Shown here piece by piece: positions 54,660-63,928 of a stretch of DNA of 64,000 nucleotides. The notes below the pieces were generated by a model, which saw only the letters and a program-made list of their open reading frames with translations, did no database searches and was not told the origin of the DNA. A program made the translations under genes and the position numbers. Every line of letters starts with the position of its first letter. Within the stretch, counting starts at the first letter, position 1. The stretch is from positions 372,001-436,000 of the forward strand of contig CAWGHN010000001.1 of NCBI GenBank assembly GCA_963822435.1, given 5' to 3'. The DNA comes from JAUYQR01 sp963822435. GTDB taxonomy: Bacteria; Pseudomonadota; Alphaproteobacteria; Rhodobacterales; Rhodobacteraceae.

Positions 54660-55318
54660 CAGCCTTGGTCGATCATGTATCCGCGCCCGCGCATGGTCTG
54701 GATAAGATCGGGCCCCAGTTTTTTCCGCAGCCGGTTGATGAACACGGCGATCGTGTTTGAGTCACGGTCACCATCATATTCGTAGATGTGCTCTGACAGT
54801 TCGGTCCGCGAAATCAGCCGCCCGGTATTGTGCATGAGGTAAGACAGCACCGCGACCTCTTGCGCGGTCAGATCGACGGGCACCCCCTGCACCGTGGCAC
54901 GGCCGGTGCGGGTATCGAACACCACGCCGTTCTTTTCGACCAAGGGGTTCGTGCGCCCCGAGCTGCGCCGCAGCGTCGCGCGCACCCGCGCTGCAAGTTC
55001 TGGCAGGTGGAACGGTTTGGTCATGTAGTCGTCGGCTCCGGCGTCCAGTCCGTCGACCCGGTCGGACCAGCCGTCGCGTGCGGTCAGGATCAGCACCGGC
55101 GTCGAAATGCCCTTGGTCCGCCATTCCTTCAGCACCGACGTGCCGTCACGCAACGGCAGGCCGATGTCGAGGATGATCATGTCGTAAGGTTCGGTCGCCC
55201 CAAGGAAGCAGGCTTCCTGGCCGTCACGCGCGACATCAACCACCCTGCCCTCGGCCACCAGGAGGCGCTTGATCTGGTCGCACAGGACCGGTTCGTCTTC
55301 TGCAAGCAATATTCTCAT
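54659..55318 (-). CDS. OmpR/PhoB-family response regulator
   Basis: A 219-residue regulator: receiver with acidic pocket (Glu7-Asp8-Glu9 region), phospho-acceptor Asp51 (ILDIGLPLRDG) and Lys in YMTKPF, then a winged-helix DNA-binding domain (about 125-218; LTAQEVAVLSYLMHN, INRLRKKLG, RGRGYMI). Cognate to the overlapping kinase. Confidence 0.93.
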   Translation of the reverse strand: MRILLAEDEPVLCDQIKRLLVAEGRVVDVARDGQEACFLGATEPYDMIILDIGLPLRDGTSVLKEWRTKGISTPVLILTARDGWSDRVDGLDAGADDYMTKPFHLPELAARVRATLRRSSGRTNPLVEKNGVVFDTRTGRATVQGVPVDLTAQEVAVLSYLMHNTGRLISRTELSEHIYEYDGDRDSNTIAVFINRLRKKLGPDLIQTMRGRGYMIDQG

Positions 55319-55359
55319 TTGACCGAGACTATACGCGAAATTGGCGACAATTAAGGCGG

Positions 55360-55899
55360 CTAATTCTTGCCGTTGCCATTGCCGCCCCCGTTGCCGCCGC
55401 CGTTGCCGTTGCCGCCGCCGTTGCCGTTGCCGTTGCCGTTGCCGCCACCGTTGCCGTTGCCGCCGCCGTTTCCGTTTCCGTTGCCGCCGCTGTTTCCGTT
55501 GCCGTTGCCGCCAGCATTGCTCGCAGCGCCGGTTTTGCTGGTGCCTTTGGCCTTGCCCGCCCCCGACCGTGCCGCCGTGCTGACCAGCCGACCCATTTCA
55601 GACGTGGTCGTGACCCGCTCTCCGGTTCGTGCATTGATGATTACGCTGACAAGCGAGCCGTCACTCTTTTTCAGCACGATCCGGTAGAAGACGTCATCAA
55701 CCGCGAAGGCCCGCGCCTCGATCGGCTCGCCGCCGTTGGCCTTGGCGACCTGGTCCATCACCCGCTTCAGGCTGATGGCATTGCCGGCAGTGACGATGCC
55801 GCGCAACTCAGCTGCGTCGACCTCGCGGACGGTCGATCCCAGCACCGGCACGGTAAATGCCAGGCTCGCCACAAGCACGAGGACCGCAGTCTGTTTCAT
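55360..55899 (-). CDS. Secreted PepSY-domain protein with Gly/Asn-repeat tail
   Basis: A 179-residue protein with a signal peptide, a PepSY-like domain (about 25-105; GIVTAGNAISLKRVMDQVAKANGGEPIEARAF is the typical start), and a C-terminal tail (about 125-179) that is nearly pure Gly/Asn repeats. PepSY proteins often sit beside two-component systems and may inhibit or sense at the envelope. It precedes the regulator-kinase pair on the same strand. Confidence 0.8.
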   Translation of the reverse strand: MKQTAVLVLVASLAFTVPVLGSTVREVDAAELRGIVTAGNAISLKRVMDQVAKANGGEPIEARAFAVDDVFYRIVLKKSDGSLVSVIINARTGERVTTTSEMGRLVSTAARSGAGKAKGTSKTGAASNAGGNGNGNSGGNGNGNGGGNGNGGGNGNGNGNGGGNGNGGGNGGGNGNGKN

Positions 55900-56085
55900 C
55901 CGGGTTTTCTATCAAGTTCGAGGTGAACTGGCGATGAACAATCGGTTCGCTGCGAGTTTAACCGAGCGGGTGTCTAAGCGTTCCACAGACCTGCGATTCG
56001 GCGGCTGCAACTTGCACGTCTCGACGCAGAAATCGGAACAACCGTAGGAGCCGAAAGGTTCCGACTGAACGCGCAGAGGCAGACC

Positions 56086-56934
56086 ATGATGATTTCGACC
56101 AAGCAACTTTTGAAAGCCTGTTCCCTGACGATCGCCCTTCTGGGGTCGGCCGCCATCGTGACCACCGTGTCGATGCCTGATGCAGCCTATGCCAAGAATG
56201 GCAATGGCGGGGGCAATGGCGGGGGCAATGGGAACGGCGGCGGCAACGGAAAGGGCAACGGCGGCGGTAACAGCGCACGGTCCGAAAGCAGCTCAAAGGC
56301 ATCTGGCGGCGGCGCTGAGGCCAGGTCGACGGCGAAAAGCGAAAAGTCCGCGGCCAAGAAATCCGGCAAGAAGAGCCTCTCGTCCCTGCTTGGCGTCAGC
56401 GCTTCTGACCTTGGCGCGCTGAACGCGGCCCACGCCAATCCCAACGCGCTGAAGAACGCGTCGCCCCATTCGCGGGTCGGCCGCATCGCGGCCTATCGCG
56501 ACTCGGTTCTAGCCGGTGACGTGATTCAGGAGGATCTGGATGCCAAGGCACTGGAGCTGGCCGACCTGCCCGAGCCGACCCGCAGCGTTGCGGATATCGA
56601 CACCGAACTGGCAAACCTTGATGGCACGATCTCGACCAAAGCCACCGAGATCGCCGACCTTCAGGCACAGCTTGGTGGCGAAAACGACGAAGAGATCCAG
56701 GGGCAGATCGACACCCTGAACGGCGAAATCGAAGCCGCACAACGGCAGCAGGAAGCTCTTGCGGGCGAGCGTGCCGATACCGTTGCCTACGAAACGCTGG
56801 CCGGCGAAGTCGCCGATCTGGAACAGCAGGTCGCGGATCAGACCGCGGTCGAGCGTTCGCTTCTGGAGGCCGCCGCCAACAAGCCGGTGACCGACGAAGT
56901 GGAAGCAGCCGTCAGGATCCTGCTCGGTCTCTGA
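56086..56934 (+). CDS. Secreted protein with Gly/Asn repeat and coiled-coil domain
   Basis: A 282-residue protein: signal peptide (cleavage near AYAK, residue 36), a Gly/Asn repeat (about 37-62), a Ser/Lys/Ala linker, and a long acidic helical C-terminal half (about 160-270; Ala/Glu/Gln/Asp heptad-like coiled coil). It is divergent from the PepSY gene, and both carry the NGNGGG-type tract. Role unknown; a surface or matrix protein is plausible. Confidence 0.7.
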   Translation: MMISTKQLLKACSLTIALLGSAAIVTTVSMPDAAYAKNGNGGGNGGGNGNGGGNGKGNGGGNSARSESSSKASGGGAEARSTAKSEKSAAKKSGKKSLSSLLGVSASDLGALNAAHANPNALKNASPHSRVGRIAAYRDSVLAGDVIQEDLDAKALELADLPEPTRSVADIDTELANLDGTISTKATEIADLQAQLGGENDEEIQGQIDTLNGEIEAAQRQQEALAGERADTVAYETLAGEVADLEQQVADQTAVERSLLEAAANKPVTDEVEAAVRILLGL

Positions 56935-57032
56935 CCAGCATTGACGGCTGCAAGGACTGCACCGGATGTCCCCTTCCGGGGCAGTTTCCTTGTTGTCTTG
57001 CGTCAGGCCAAATGAACCGCCGACCAAATGAA

Positions 57033-57058
57033 AAAGGCCACCCTGACGGGTGGCCTTT
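57033..57058 (-). terminator. Terminator of the small 57.1 kb gene
   Basis: Arms AAAGGCCACCC (57033-57043) and complement (57048-57058), loop TGAC. On the minus strand the stem is followed by TTTTT, and on the plus strand by TTTGCC, so it best serves the minus-strand gene. Confidence 0.75.
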
Positions 57059-57081
57059 GCCTGCTGAAACAAATGGGCCGA

Positions 57082-57273
57082 TCAGGCAGCGATGGTGCGC
57101 GATGCGATCCGGTCGAGGGCGAGCACCACGTCTTCGACGGGCGGGAAGCGGTTGAATTGCCCGGCAAGCAGCGCAACACGCGCCGTCGCCGCCGCCATTG
57201 ATGAGCGTGGCTCATGTGGCCAGAGGTCTGCGGTCAGATAGAGACGATCAAGGTCATTCGTCGATCGCAGCAT
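57082..57273 (-). CDS. Small hypothetical protein
   Basis: A 63-residue protein starting MLRSTNDLDRLYLTADL with an amphipathic middle (TARVALLAGQFNRF) and no cysteines. The strong terminator behind it supports a real gene. Function unknown. An upstream in-frame start adds 26 residues without conserved look. Confidence 0.5.
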   Translation of the reverse strand: MLRSTNDLDRLYLTADLWPHEPRSSMAAATARVALLAGQFNRFPPVEDVVLALDRIASRTIAA

Positions 57274-57514
57274 GTTCAGCCCCCATCCCCCGGTCGAACC
57301 CGCCTGGATTCTGGCAAAATTCCGACTCACCACGCCTTGATCTTGCAACACTGGTCTTTAACCAGCCGCGAACCCGCCGTTCACATTGCGTTAAATTTCG
57401 CGCCAGCGCCCGGTCCTGCCGCCATCCCTGATCGCTTGCGCGGGCGAGGGCGGTTCTACCCCCCGCGCAGGGCGGTCGGATGGGCGTGCAACTGCGGGCC
57501 ACAAGGCCTGCGTG

Positions 57515-59320
57515 TCACTCTGCCTCGGCAAGTTCCATTCCGGTCGAGAATTGCCGATCGTAAAGATTGCGGAACTTGCCACCCTTTGCCATCAGATCCG
57601 CGAACCGACCGGCTTCGACGAGCTTGCCGTTTTCCAGATAGCAGATGAGGTCGGCGCGCAGGACGGTCGACAGACGGTGGGCGACGACCACGGTGGTCAC
57701 GCCTTGGGTGACCCGCAAGAGGGCATCGCGCACCAGTTCTTCCGAGTGGGTGTCGAGCGCACTCGTCGCCTCGTCCAGAAGCAGGATTTCCGGCCGCCGC
57801 AAGACCGCCCGCGCAATCGCCAGCCGCTGCCGCTGACCACCCGACAGAAAGAGCCCGTTTTCGCCAATGGTGGTGTCATAGCCCTTGGGAAGGGCCGAAA
57901 TGAACTCGTCGGCGTGGGCCACCCGCGCGGCCGCGATGAGTTCGGCGTCGTCCGCCTCGGGCCGGACCAGCCGCAGGTTTTCGCGCACCGTGCCGGAAAA
58001 CAGGAACGTATCCTGCCCAACGTAAGACATCTTGCGACGCAGCGCCGCAAAGCGCACCTGACGCAGGTCGACCCCGTCAATCAGGATGCGGCCTTCGTCG
58101 GGGTCATGAAGCCGCAACAGCAGGTTCAGGACAGTTGACTTGCCGCTGCCTGACGGCCCGACAAGCGCGGTGGTCCCGCCCTGCGGCAGATCGAGGGTAA
58201 GCCCTTCGATCACCCGCTGCCCGCCGGCATAGCTGAAACTGACGTTGTCGATCTTGATGACCCCGGCCCCAACCGGCAGATCAACCGCATCGGCGGCCTC
58301 TGACATGCCGCGCGGGCGGTCGATCAGGTCATACATCATCCGCACCCCGACCATGCCGCCCTCGATGATGACCCGCATCCGCGACAGCCGCTTTGCCGGC
58401 TCGTAAGCCATCAGAAAGGCGGTCACGAAGGACATCAGTTGCCCCGGTGTGCCGGCAGCGTGGCCAAAGAAGCTGACCGTGCTGAGCAGGACGATCGAGC
58501 CGATCGCCACGCCGGCGATGGTGTCCATCAGGGGTGTCGTTGCCGCCTCCAGCCGGACCATCTTGTTGGCGCGCTTTTCCACAGCCCGCACCGCCGTATC
58601 CATCCGGTCGATCATCAGACCTTCCAGCGCAAACGCCTTGATCACCCGCGTGCCGGTCGAGGTTTCCTGCACCACGCGGAAGATTTCCGCGATGCCCGCC
58701 ATTTCCTGCGACATCACTTCGCGCACCCGGGTCAGGATCCGCCGCACCCCCATGATTCCCAAGGGGCCAATCACCAGACAGACAAGCGACAGGAACGGCT
58801 GCTGCCAGAACATCACCGCCACCAGGCCGACCAGGGTCAGAAGATCGCGGACAAAGCCGGTGACGATAGTGTCGATCACGCTGCGGGCCATCTGTGCGCT
58901 TTGCGTGACGCGAACCAGAACGTCCGAGGATTCCGTGCGCGAAAAGAAGGCAACGTCCTGCTCCAGCAGGCGGCGGTAAAGCTCGGCCTGCTTTTGCGCC
59001 ACGATCCGGTTGCCCGCCCGCGCCATCAGCACCATCTGGGCGTAGGAAGCGATGCCCCGCACGATGAAGATGCCCGCCACTGCGCCCGCCACCAGGATGA
59101 CCTTCGCGCGCTGTTCGGGGTTGGTCATGGTGTCGACGATTGCGCCCATGATCCAGGCGGTGGCCGCGGTCGTGGCCGCGACGACCACCATGGCCACGAT
59201 CGCCACAAGGTAGCGTCTGCTGTGTTCCGGCAGGTTTTCCAGCAGCAGGCGGCCAAGCAGGCTGGTCTGTGACAGGTGCCGCATCTTCCGTGCCCAGCGG
59301 GCCTTTAGAAAGCTGATCAT
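57515..59320 (-). CDS. ABC exporter, fused permease and ATPase
   Basis: A 601-residue half-transporter of the MsbA/LmrA type: six-helix domain (about 45-335), then ATPase with Walker A GPSGSGKST, signature LSGGQRQRLAIARA, Walker B LLLDEATSALD and the H-loop VVAHRLSTV. Substrate unknown. It is a second such exporter in the window and not closely similar to the one at 1.8 kb. The ATG at 59320 is chosen because upstream residues lack a membrane-domain character. Confidence 0.9.
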   Translation of the reverse strand: MISFLKARWARKMRHLSQTSLLGRLLLENLPEHSRRYLVAIVAMVVVAATTAATAWIMGAIVDTMTNPEQRAKVILVAGAVAGIFIVRGIASYAQMVLMARAGNRIVAQKQAELYRRLLEQDVAFFSRTESSDVLVRVTQSAQMARSVIDTIVTGFVRDLLTLVGLVAVMFWQQPFLSLVCLVIGPLGIMGVRRILTRVREVMSQEMAGIAEIFRVVQETSTGTRVIKAFALEGLMIDRMDTAVRAVEKRANKMVRLEAATTPLMDTIAGVAIGSIVLLSTVSFFGHAAGTPGQLMSFVTAFLMAYEPAKRLSRMRVIIEGGMVGVRMMYDLIDRPRGMSEAADAVDLPVGAGVIKIDNVSFSYAGGQRVIEGLTLDLPQGGTTALVGPSGSGKSTVLNLLLRLHDPDEGRILIDGVDLRQVRFAALRRKMSYVGQDTFLFSGTVRENLRLVRPEADDAELIAAARVAHADEFISALPKGYDTTIGENGLFLSGGQRQRLAIARAVLRRPEILLLDEATSALDTHSEELVRDALLRVTQGVTTVVVAHRLSTVLRADLICYLENGKLVEAGRFADLMAKGGKFRNLYDRQFSTGMELAEAE

Positions 59321-59567
59321 TGTCCGGCTGGTTGCCTTTTGTAAGCGACGCGCGGGCCGCGTGGAACGGGTGGCCTCAAGGACGGAATCCGAGGTCCGCC
59401 GGTTGAAATCGGGCACGTCTCGAACCTTACCGCACGGCGCGGTCAAATGCCAAAGCCGTTTCCTAAGGATCGCCAACGCGGAACGCAAGGCCACAGCGTC
59501 ATGCAACAGCGTGGGCTATTTCGCGGGCCGATGGATCGGCTGTCGCGGCCGGGTCAGGGCTGCGCCC

Positions 59568-60287
59568 CTAGCCCGTCAGGTCGGCCATGACAGATCCCGC
59601 CGCCTCGCTGTCACCGCGTTCGATGGCCCGCACCAGTGCGTCGTAGCGGGCGGCATGATGCGCGGCCAGGCCTTCGGCGGGGGGATGGCGGTCAGCGGTC
59701 AGGCGGGCCACGACGTTGACTGCGACGCCAAACTCCAGAATAGCCGACGAGGCCCGCAGAAACGGGTTGCCTGAGGCTTCGGTGACGACGCGGTGGATCT
59801 CGAATTCGGCCATCGCGAACGGTTCGGGTTGGTGCGCCATCACCGTTCGCTGGTTCAGCCAATAGTGCAACAGCCGGACATGCTCGGCCTCGCGGTGAAC
59901 GGCCGCAAGCCGCGCCGCCTGCACCTCGAGGCTTTGCCGCACCGCGCGGAAGGCGACCAGAAACGCCGGCGACGGGCCGCTTTCCAGTTTCCACGACAGG
60001 ATCTGGCGGTCAAACAGGTTCCAGCGCGATTGCGGCAGGACGCGGGTGCCGACCTTGGCACGCGCCTCAACCAGCCCCTTTGCCTCCAGCGTCTTCAGCG
60101 CCTCACGCAGGACGGTGCGCGACACACCGAAGCGGTCCATCATCTCGGCATCGCCCGGCAGGCTTGATCCCACGGGCATGTCGCCCGACACGATGGCGCG
60201 ACCAACCTCGTTGATCACGTAGGAATGGAAATTCCGCGCCACTTGCCGCCCGGAGAGCGTTCGGATCAGGCTCCCGGGTTCGCTCAT
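59568..60287 (-). CDS. GntR/FadR-family regulator
   Basis: A 239-residue regulator: GntR winged helix (about 20-85; LPGDAEMMDRFGVSRTVLREALKTLEAKGLVE) and an FCD sensor domain (about 95-235). FCD proteins bind carboxylic acids or sugar acids. Placed downstream of the sugar importer on the same strand (18 bases), it is likely its regulator. Confidence 0.9.
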   Translation of the reverse strand: MSEPGSLIRTLSGRQVARNFHSYVINEVGRAIVSGDMPVGSSLPGDAEMMDRFGVSRTVLREALKTLEAKGLVEARAKVGTRVLPQSRWNLFDRQILSWKLESGPSPAFLVAFRAVRQSLEVQAARLAAVHREAEHVRLLHYWLNQRTVMAHQPEPFAMAEFEIHRVVTEASGNPFLRASSAILEFGVAVNVVARLTADRHPPAEGLAAHHAARYDALVRAIERGDSEAAGSVMADLTG

Positions 60288-60305
60288 ATCACTCGGTCCA
60301 CGGCC

Positions 60306-61265
60306 TCAGGTTCGTCGCGATCCGGCCCGGAACACGAGCCGTTGCAGCAAGATGAACATAAACAAAAGCACGCCGACCACAATCTTGGTCCACCAACTGG
60401 ACAGGGTTCCGTCAAAGACGATGTAAGTCTGCACCAGCCCCTGCAGCATCACCCCGATGAAGGTGCCGGCGATGAAGCCGTAGCCGCCGGTCAAAAGCGT
60501 ACCGCCGATGACGACGGCGGCGATGGCGTCCAGTTCCACCCCCAGCGCGTTCAGCGAATATCCCGCCGAGGTGTAGAGCGAAAACACCACCCCGGCGAGC
60601 CCCGCCAGCGCCGAGGACAGCGCGTAGATCGTGATCGTGGTGCGCGCGACCGGCACGCCCATCAGCGCAGCCGAGGTTTCGGAGCCGCCAAGCGCATAGA
60701 CGTTCGACCCGAACCGCGTGCGGTGCGCCAGCAGGATCGCCCCGGCAAACACGACCACCATGATGATCCCGATCACGGTCAGCCGACCGCCTCCCGGCAA
60801 CAGGATGTAGCTTTTTGACACCGTCGAATAGAACTCGTGCTGGATGCCGATGCTGTCGGACGACAGCACGGACGCGCCACCACGGGCAAGGAACATGCCC
60901 GCCAGCGTGACGATGAAGCTGGGCACCTTCAGGTAATGGATCGCGGCGCCCATCACGGCGCCGAAACAGCCAGCCACGCCAAGCGCGATGGCAAAGGCCA
61001 ACAGCGGGTGCAGATCAAGCCACATGATCAAGACGGCGATCAGGACGGTGGTAAATCCGATCACCGCGCCCACCGACAGGTCGATCCCGCCCGACAGGAT
61101 CACGAAGGTCATCCCGACCGCCGCTATCCCGAGAAAGGCGTTGTCTGTCAGAAAGTTGCCCAGAACGCGGGTGGACATCATGGCCGGGTGCTGCAGCACC
61201 GCAAGAAGGAACGCAAAGAGGAAGATCAGGGTGGTTGCCACAAGCGGGCGCAGGCTGCGGTTCAT
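60306..61265 (-). CDS. Sugar ABC importer permease, YjfF-like
   Basis: A 319-residue permease of the galactofuranose/sugar type: FVILSGGIDLSVGAVIGFT, VPSFIVTLAGMFLARG and VVIGGTLLTGGYG. It pairs with the YtfT-like permease in a hetero-dimeric channel, with which it overlaps by ATGA. Its own ATG is at 61265. Confidence 0.9.
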   Translation of the reverse strand: MNRSLRPLVATTLIFLFAFLLAVLQHPAMMSTRVLGNFLTDNAFLGIAAVGMTFVILSGGIDLSVGAVIGFTTVLIAVLIMWLDLHPLLAFAIALGVAGCFGAVMGAAIHYLKVPSFIVTLAGMFLARGGASVLSSDSIGIQHEFYSTVSKSYILLPGGGRLTVIGIIMVVVFAGAILLAHRTRFGSNVYALGGSETSAALMGVPVARTTITIYALSSALAGLAGVVFSLYTSAGYSLNALGVELDAIAAVVIGGTLLTGGYGFIAGTFIGVMLQGLVQTYIVFDGTLSSWWTKIVVGVLLFMFILLQRLVFRAGSRRT

Positions 61266-62302
61266 TTGGGTGTTCCGGGTAGGCGGCGGAAAAGCCGCGC
61301 CGACAGGGGCGATTGCAAGACAAGGATGACGATGATCACCGCCGATTTGACGACGAGGTTGAACTCTGGCGAAAAGCCCGAAATCAGGATGCCAGTGTTC
61401 ATCGCCTGAATGATCATCGCGCCGAGGACGGCCATCGGGATCGAAAACCGCCCGCCCATCAGCGAGGTGCCGCCGATCACCACGGCGAGGATCGCGTCCA
61501 GCTCCAGCCAGAGGCCGGCGTTGTTGGCGTCGGCACCCCGGATGTCACCGGCGACGATCAGCCCGGCAATCGCGGCGCAAAACCCCGCAAAGGTGTAGAC
61601 GATGAGAAGCAGCGCGTTGGCCGAAAGCCCGGCAAACCGCGCCGCTGATCGGTTGACGCCCACCGCCTCGATCAGCAGGCCAAGCGCGGTGCGCCGCACG
61701 ATCAGCGTGGCCGCGACCATCAGGACCAGCGCGATGATCACCGGCATCGGCAGGCCCAGAAACGATCCGGTTCCGATGAAGATCAGCAGCGGGTCGGAGA
61801 ACGTGACGATGTAGCCTTCGGTCACCAACTGCGCGAGGCCGCGCCCCGCCACCATCAGAACCAGTGTTGCAATGATCGGCTGGATATCCAGAACCGTCAC
61901 CAGAATTCCGTTCCAGAGGCCGCACAGAAGCCCGGTGCCAAGCGCCACCAGCACCGCCACCGGTGCCGCCACACCCGAAGTGACCAGCACCGCCGCCACC
62001 GCCCCACTGATCGCCATCACCGCGCCAACCGAAAGATCGACACCCTTCGTGGCAATCACCGCCGTCATCCCGATGGCAAGGATCGCGACCGGCGCGCCCC
62101 GGTTCAACACGTCGATCAGGCTGCCGAACAGGCGGCCGTCCTGCCAGGTGATGGTGAAGAACCCCGGAAACAGCGCCCAGTTGACCAAAAGCACCGCCGC
62201 GAGCGCGATGACCTGCGGCCGAACCAGAAGGCTGGTGATCGGTCGCGACGGCGCCCGCGGCGGCTGGGTTGTGGGCCTCAGATCAACGGTACGACGGGTC
62301 AC
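61262..62302 (-). CDS. Sugar ABC importer permease, YtfT-like
   Basis: A 346-residue permease: AVIATKGVDLSVGAVMAI, QPIIATLVLMVAGRGLAQL and VVIGGTSLMGGRFSIPM. The start is GTG at 62302, overlapping the ATPase stop (GTGA). Four-gene order binding protein, ATPase, permease, permease matches E. coli ytfQRT-yjfF. Confidence 0.9.
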   Translation of the reverse strand: MTRRTVDLRPTTQPPRAPSRPITSLLVRPQVIALAAVLLVNWALFPGFFTITWQDGRLFGSLIDVLNRGAPVAILAIGMTAVIATKGVDLSVGAVMAISGAVAAVLVTSGVAAPVAVLVALGTGLLCGLWNGILVTVLDIQPIIATLVLMVAGRGLAQLVTEGYIVTFSDPLLIFIGTGSFLGLPMPVIIALVLMVAATLIVRRTALGLLIEAVGVNRSAARFAGLSANALLLIVYTFAGFCAAIAGLIVAGDIRGADANNAGLWLELDAILAVVIGGTSLMGGRFSIPMAVLGAMIIQAMNTGILISGFSPEFNLVVKSAVIIVILVLQSPLSARLFRRLPGTPK

Positions 62303-63819
62303 GGGCGCACCTCTGCACGGGTTCCGGCAATGGATTGGACGATGGCATCGGGCGCGATATCGTCGCCGCGCAGTTCGGCAACCATCTCGCGGTCGCGCAT
62401 CACGACGATGCGGTTGGAATAGGCGACCACTTCATCCAGTTCGGACGAGATGACGAACAGCGCCAGCCCCTCTTCGCGCAAGCGGTTGATCGTGCGAACG
62501 ATTTCAGCATGGGCGCCGACGTCGATGCCGCGGGTGGGTTCATCAAGGATCAGAAAGGTCGGGTCGATCGCCAGCCAGCGCGCCAGAATCACCTTCTGCT
62601 GGTTGCCGCCCGACAGCAGCTTTACCGGCATGTCATGGTCTGCCGCGCGGATATCCAGCGCCTCGGCATAGCGCCCCGAAAGCTCGATCTGGTCGTCGCG
62701 GTTCAGCGCCTTGAACCAGCCAAGTTTGGCCTGCAACGCGATGATGATGTTTTCACGCACCGACAGATCGCCGAAGATGCCGTCCAGTTTGCGGTCCTCG
62801 GGGCAAAAGCCAAAGCCCGCGGCGACAGCCTGCGCGGGGTTGCGGATGGTGACGGGCTGGCCATCGACGGTGATCGTGCCACCTTCGGCCGCATCGACGC
62901 CGAACATCAGTCGTGCCACCTCGGTCCTGCCAGAGCCGAGAAGCCCTGCCACGCCGACCACCTCGCCCTCGTGGACGGCAAGGTCGAAGGGCGTCATGCC
63001 CTTGCGGCCAAGGCCCTTGAATTCCACCCGGACAGCGCCCTGTGGCCCCCCGGAAAGCGATGTGGGGTGGTGTTCGAAAGCCAGATCCTTGCCCAGCATC
63101 ATGCGAACCACGTCGGTGGTGTTCACCGCCGACAAGGGCTGCGTCGCCACTTTGCGACCGTTGCGCAGGATCGTGACGCGGTCGGCAAGCGCAAAGACCT
63201 GGTCGAGGAAATGCGTGATGAAGATGATTGCCAGACCCTTGGCCTTCAGCCCGCGAACCACGTCGAACAGGCGCTCCACCTCGTTGCGGTCAAGACTGGC
63301 GGTCGGCTCGTCCAGGACCAGCACCTTGCCCGACAGTTCCACCGCCCGCGCGATGGCGACGATCTGCTGTACGGCGACCGAAAACTCCGAAAGCTCGGCG
63401 CGCACGTCGATATCAAGGCCGTAGCGCGCCAGAAGCGCCCGCGCCTGCCCCTCGATCTCGCCCCGCTTGACCATGCCGAAGCGGGTGGGCTGGCGACCAA
63501 GGAACAGGTTTTCCGCGACCGAACGGTTCGGCAAGAGGTTCACCTCCTGATACACCGTGCCGATGCCGTAGGTCTGCCCGTGCAACGGGTCGCGCAGCGT
63601 GATCGGCTGACCCTCCAGCAGCAAGTCACCACCGTCGGGCTGGTAGGCACCGGTCAGGATCTTGATCAGCGTCGATTTGCCCGCGCCATTTTCACCCAAA
63701 AGCGCATGCACCTCGCCTGGAAGGGCGGTGAAGTCCACGGCATCCAGCGCCCGGTGCTGGCCAAAGACCTTGACGATCCCCCGTGCTTCCAGAACCGGCT
63801 TCTGCCCCGTCTCGATCAT
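62299..63819 (-). CDS. Sugar ABC importer ATPase, YtfR-like (two-domain)
   Basis: A 506-residue ATPase with two ABC domains. The first has Walker A ENGAGKST, an SVAVQQIVAIARA signature variant and Walker B VLVLDEPTASLD; the second has a degenerate Walker A (LLGSGRTEV) and the signature LLSGGNQQKVILARW with FLILDEPTRGIDVGA. This is normal for the RbsA/YtfR class. ATG at 63819. Confidence 0.92.
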   Translation of the reverse strand: MIETGQKPVLEARGIVKVFGQHRALDAVDFTALPGEVHALLGENGAGKSTLIKILTGAYQPDGGDLLLEGQPITLRDPLHGQTYGIGTVYQEVNLLPNRSVAENLFLGRQPTRFGMVKRGEIEGQARALLARYGLDIDVRAELSEFSVAVQQIVAIARAVELSGKVLVLDEPTASLDRNEVERLFDVVRGLKAKGLAIIFITHFLDQVFALADRVTILRNGRKVATQPLSAVNTTDVVRMMLGKDLAFEHHPTSLSGGPQGAVRVEFKGLGRKGMTPFDLAVHEGEVVGVAGLLGSGRTEVARLMFGVDAAEGGTITVDGQPVTIRNPAQAVAAGFGFCPEDRKLDGIFGDLSVRENIIIALQAKLGWFKALNRDDQIELSGRYAEALDIRAADHDMPVKLLSGGNQQKVILARWLAIDPTFLILDEPTRGIDVGAHAEIVRTINRLREEGLALFVISSELDEVVAYSNRIVVMRDREMVAELRGDDIAPDAIVQSIAGTRAEVRP

Positions 63820-63928
63820 CCCCCGACCTCCCCTTGGTGTCGTCAAGTCTCCGCTCTTCCAGCGGATAAAGCAATTCCGCCGGGCAAAGGCGCGACCCTT
63901 CGCCCGGCGGCACCTCGGCGGAGGAAAC

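Noticed and set aside
55370..55540. Short tandem GCCGTT-type repeats that could be taken for a CRISPR or satellite array
   Set aside because: They are the Gly/Asn codon repeats of the PepSY protein tail, with no regular repeat-spacer structure.
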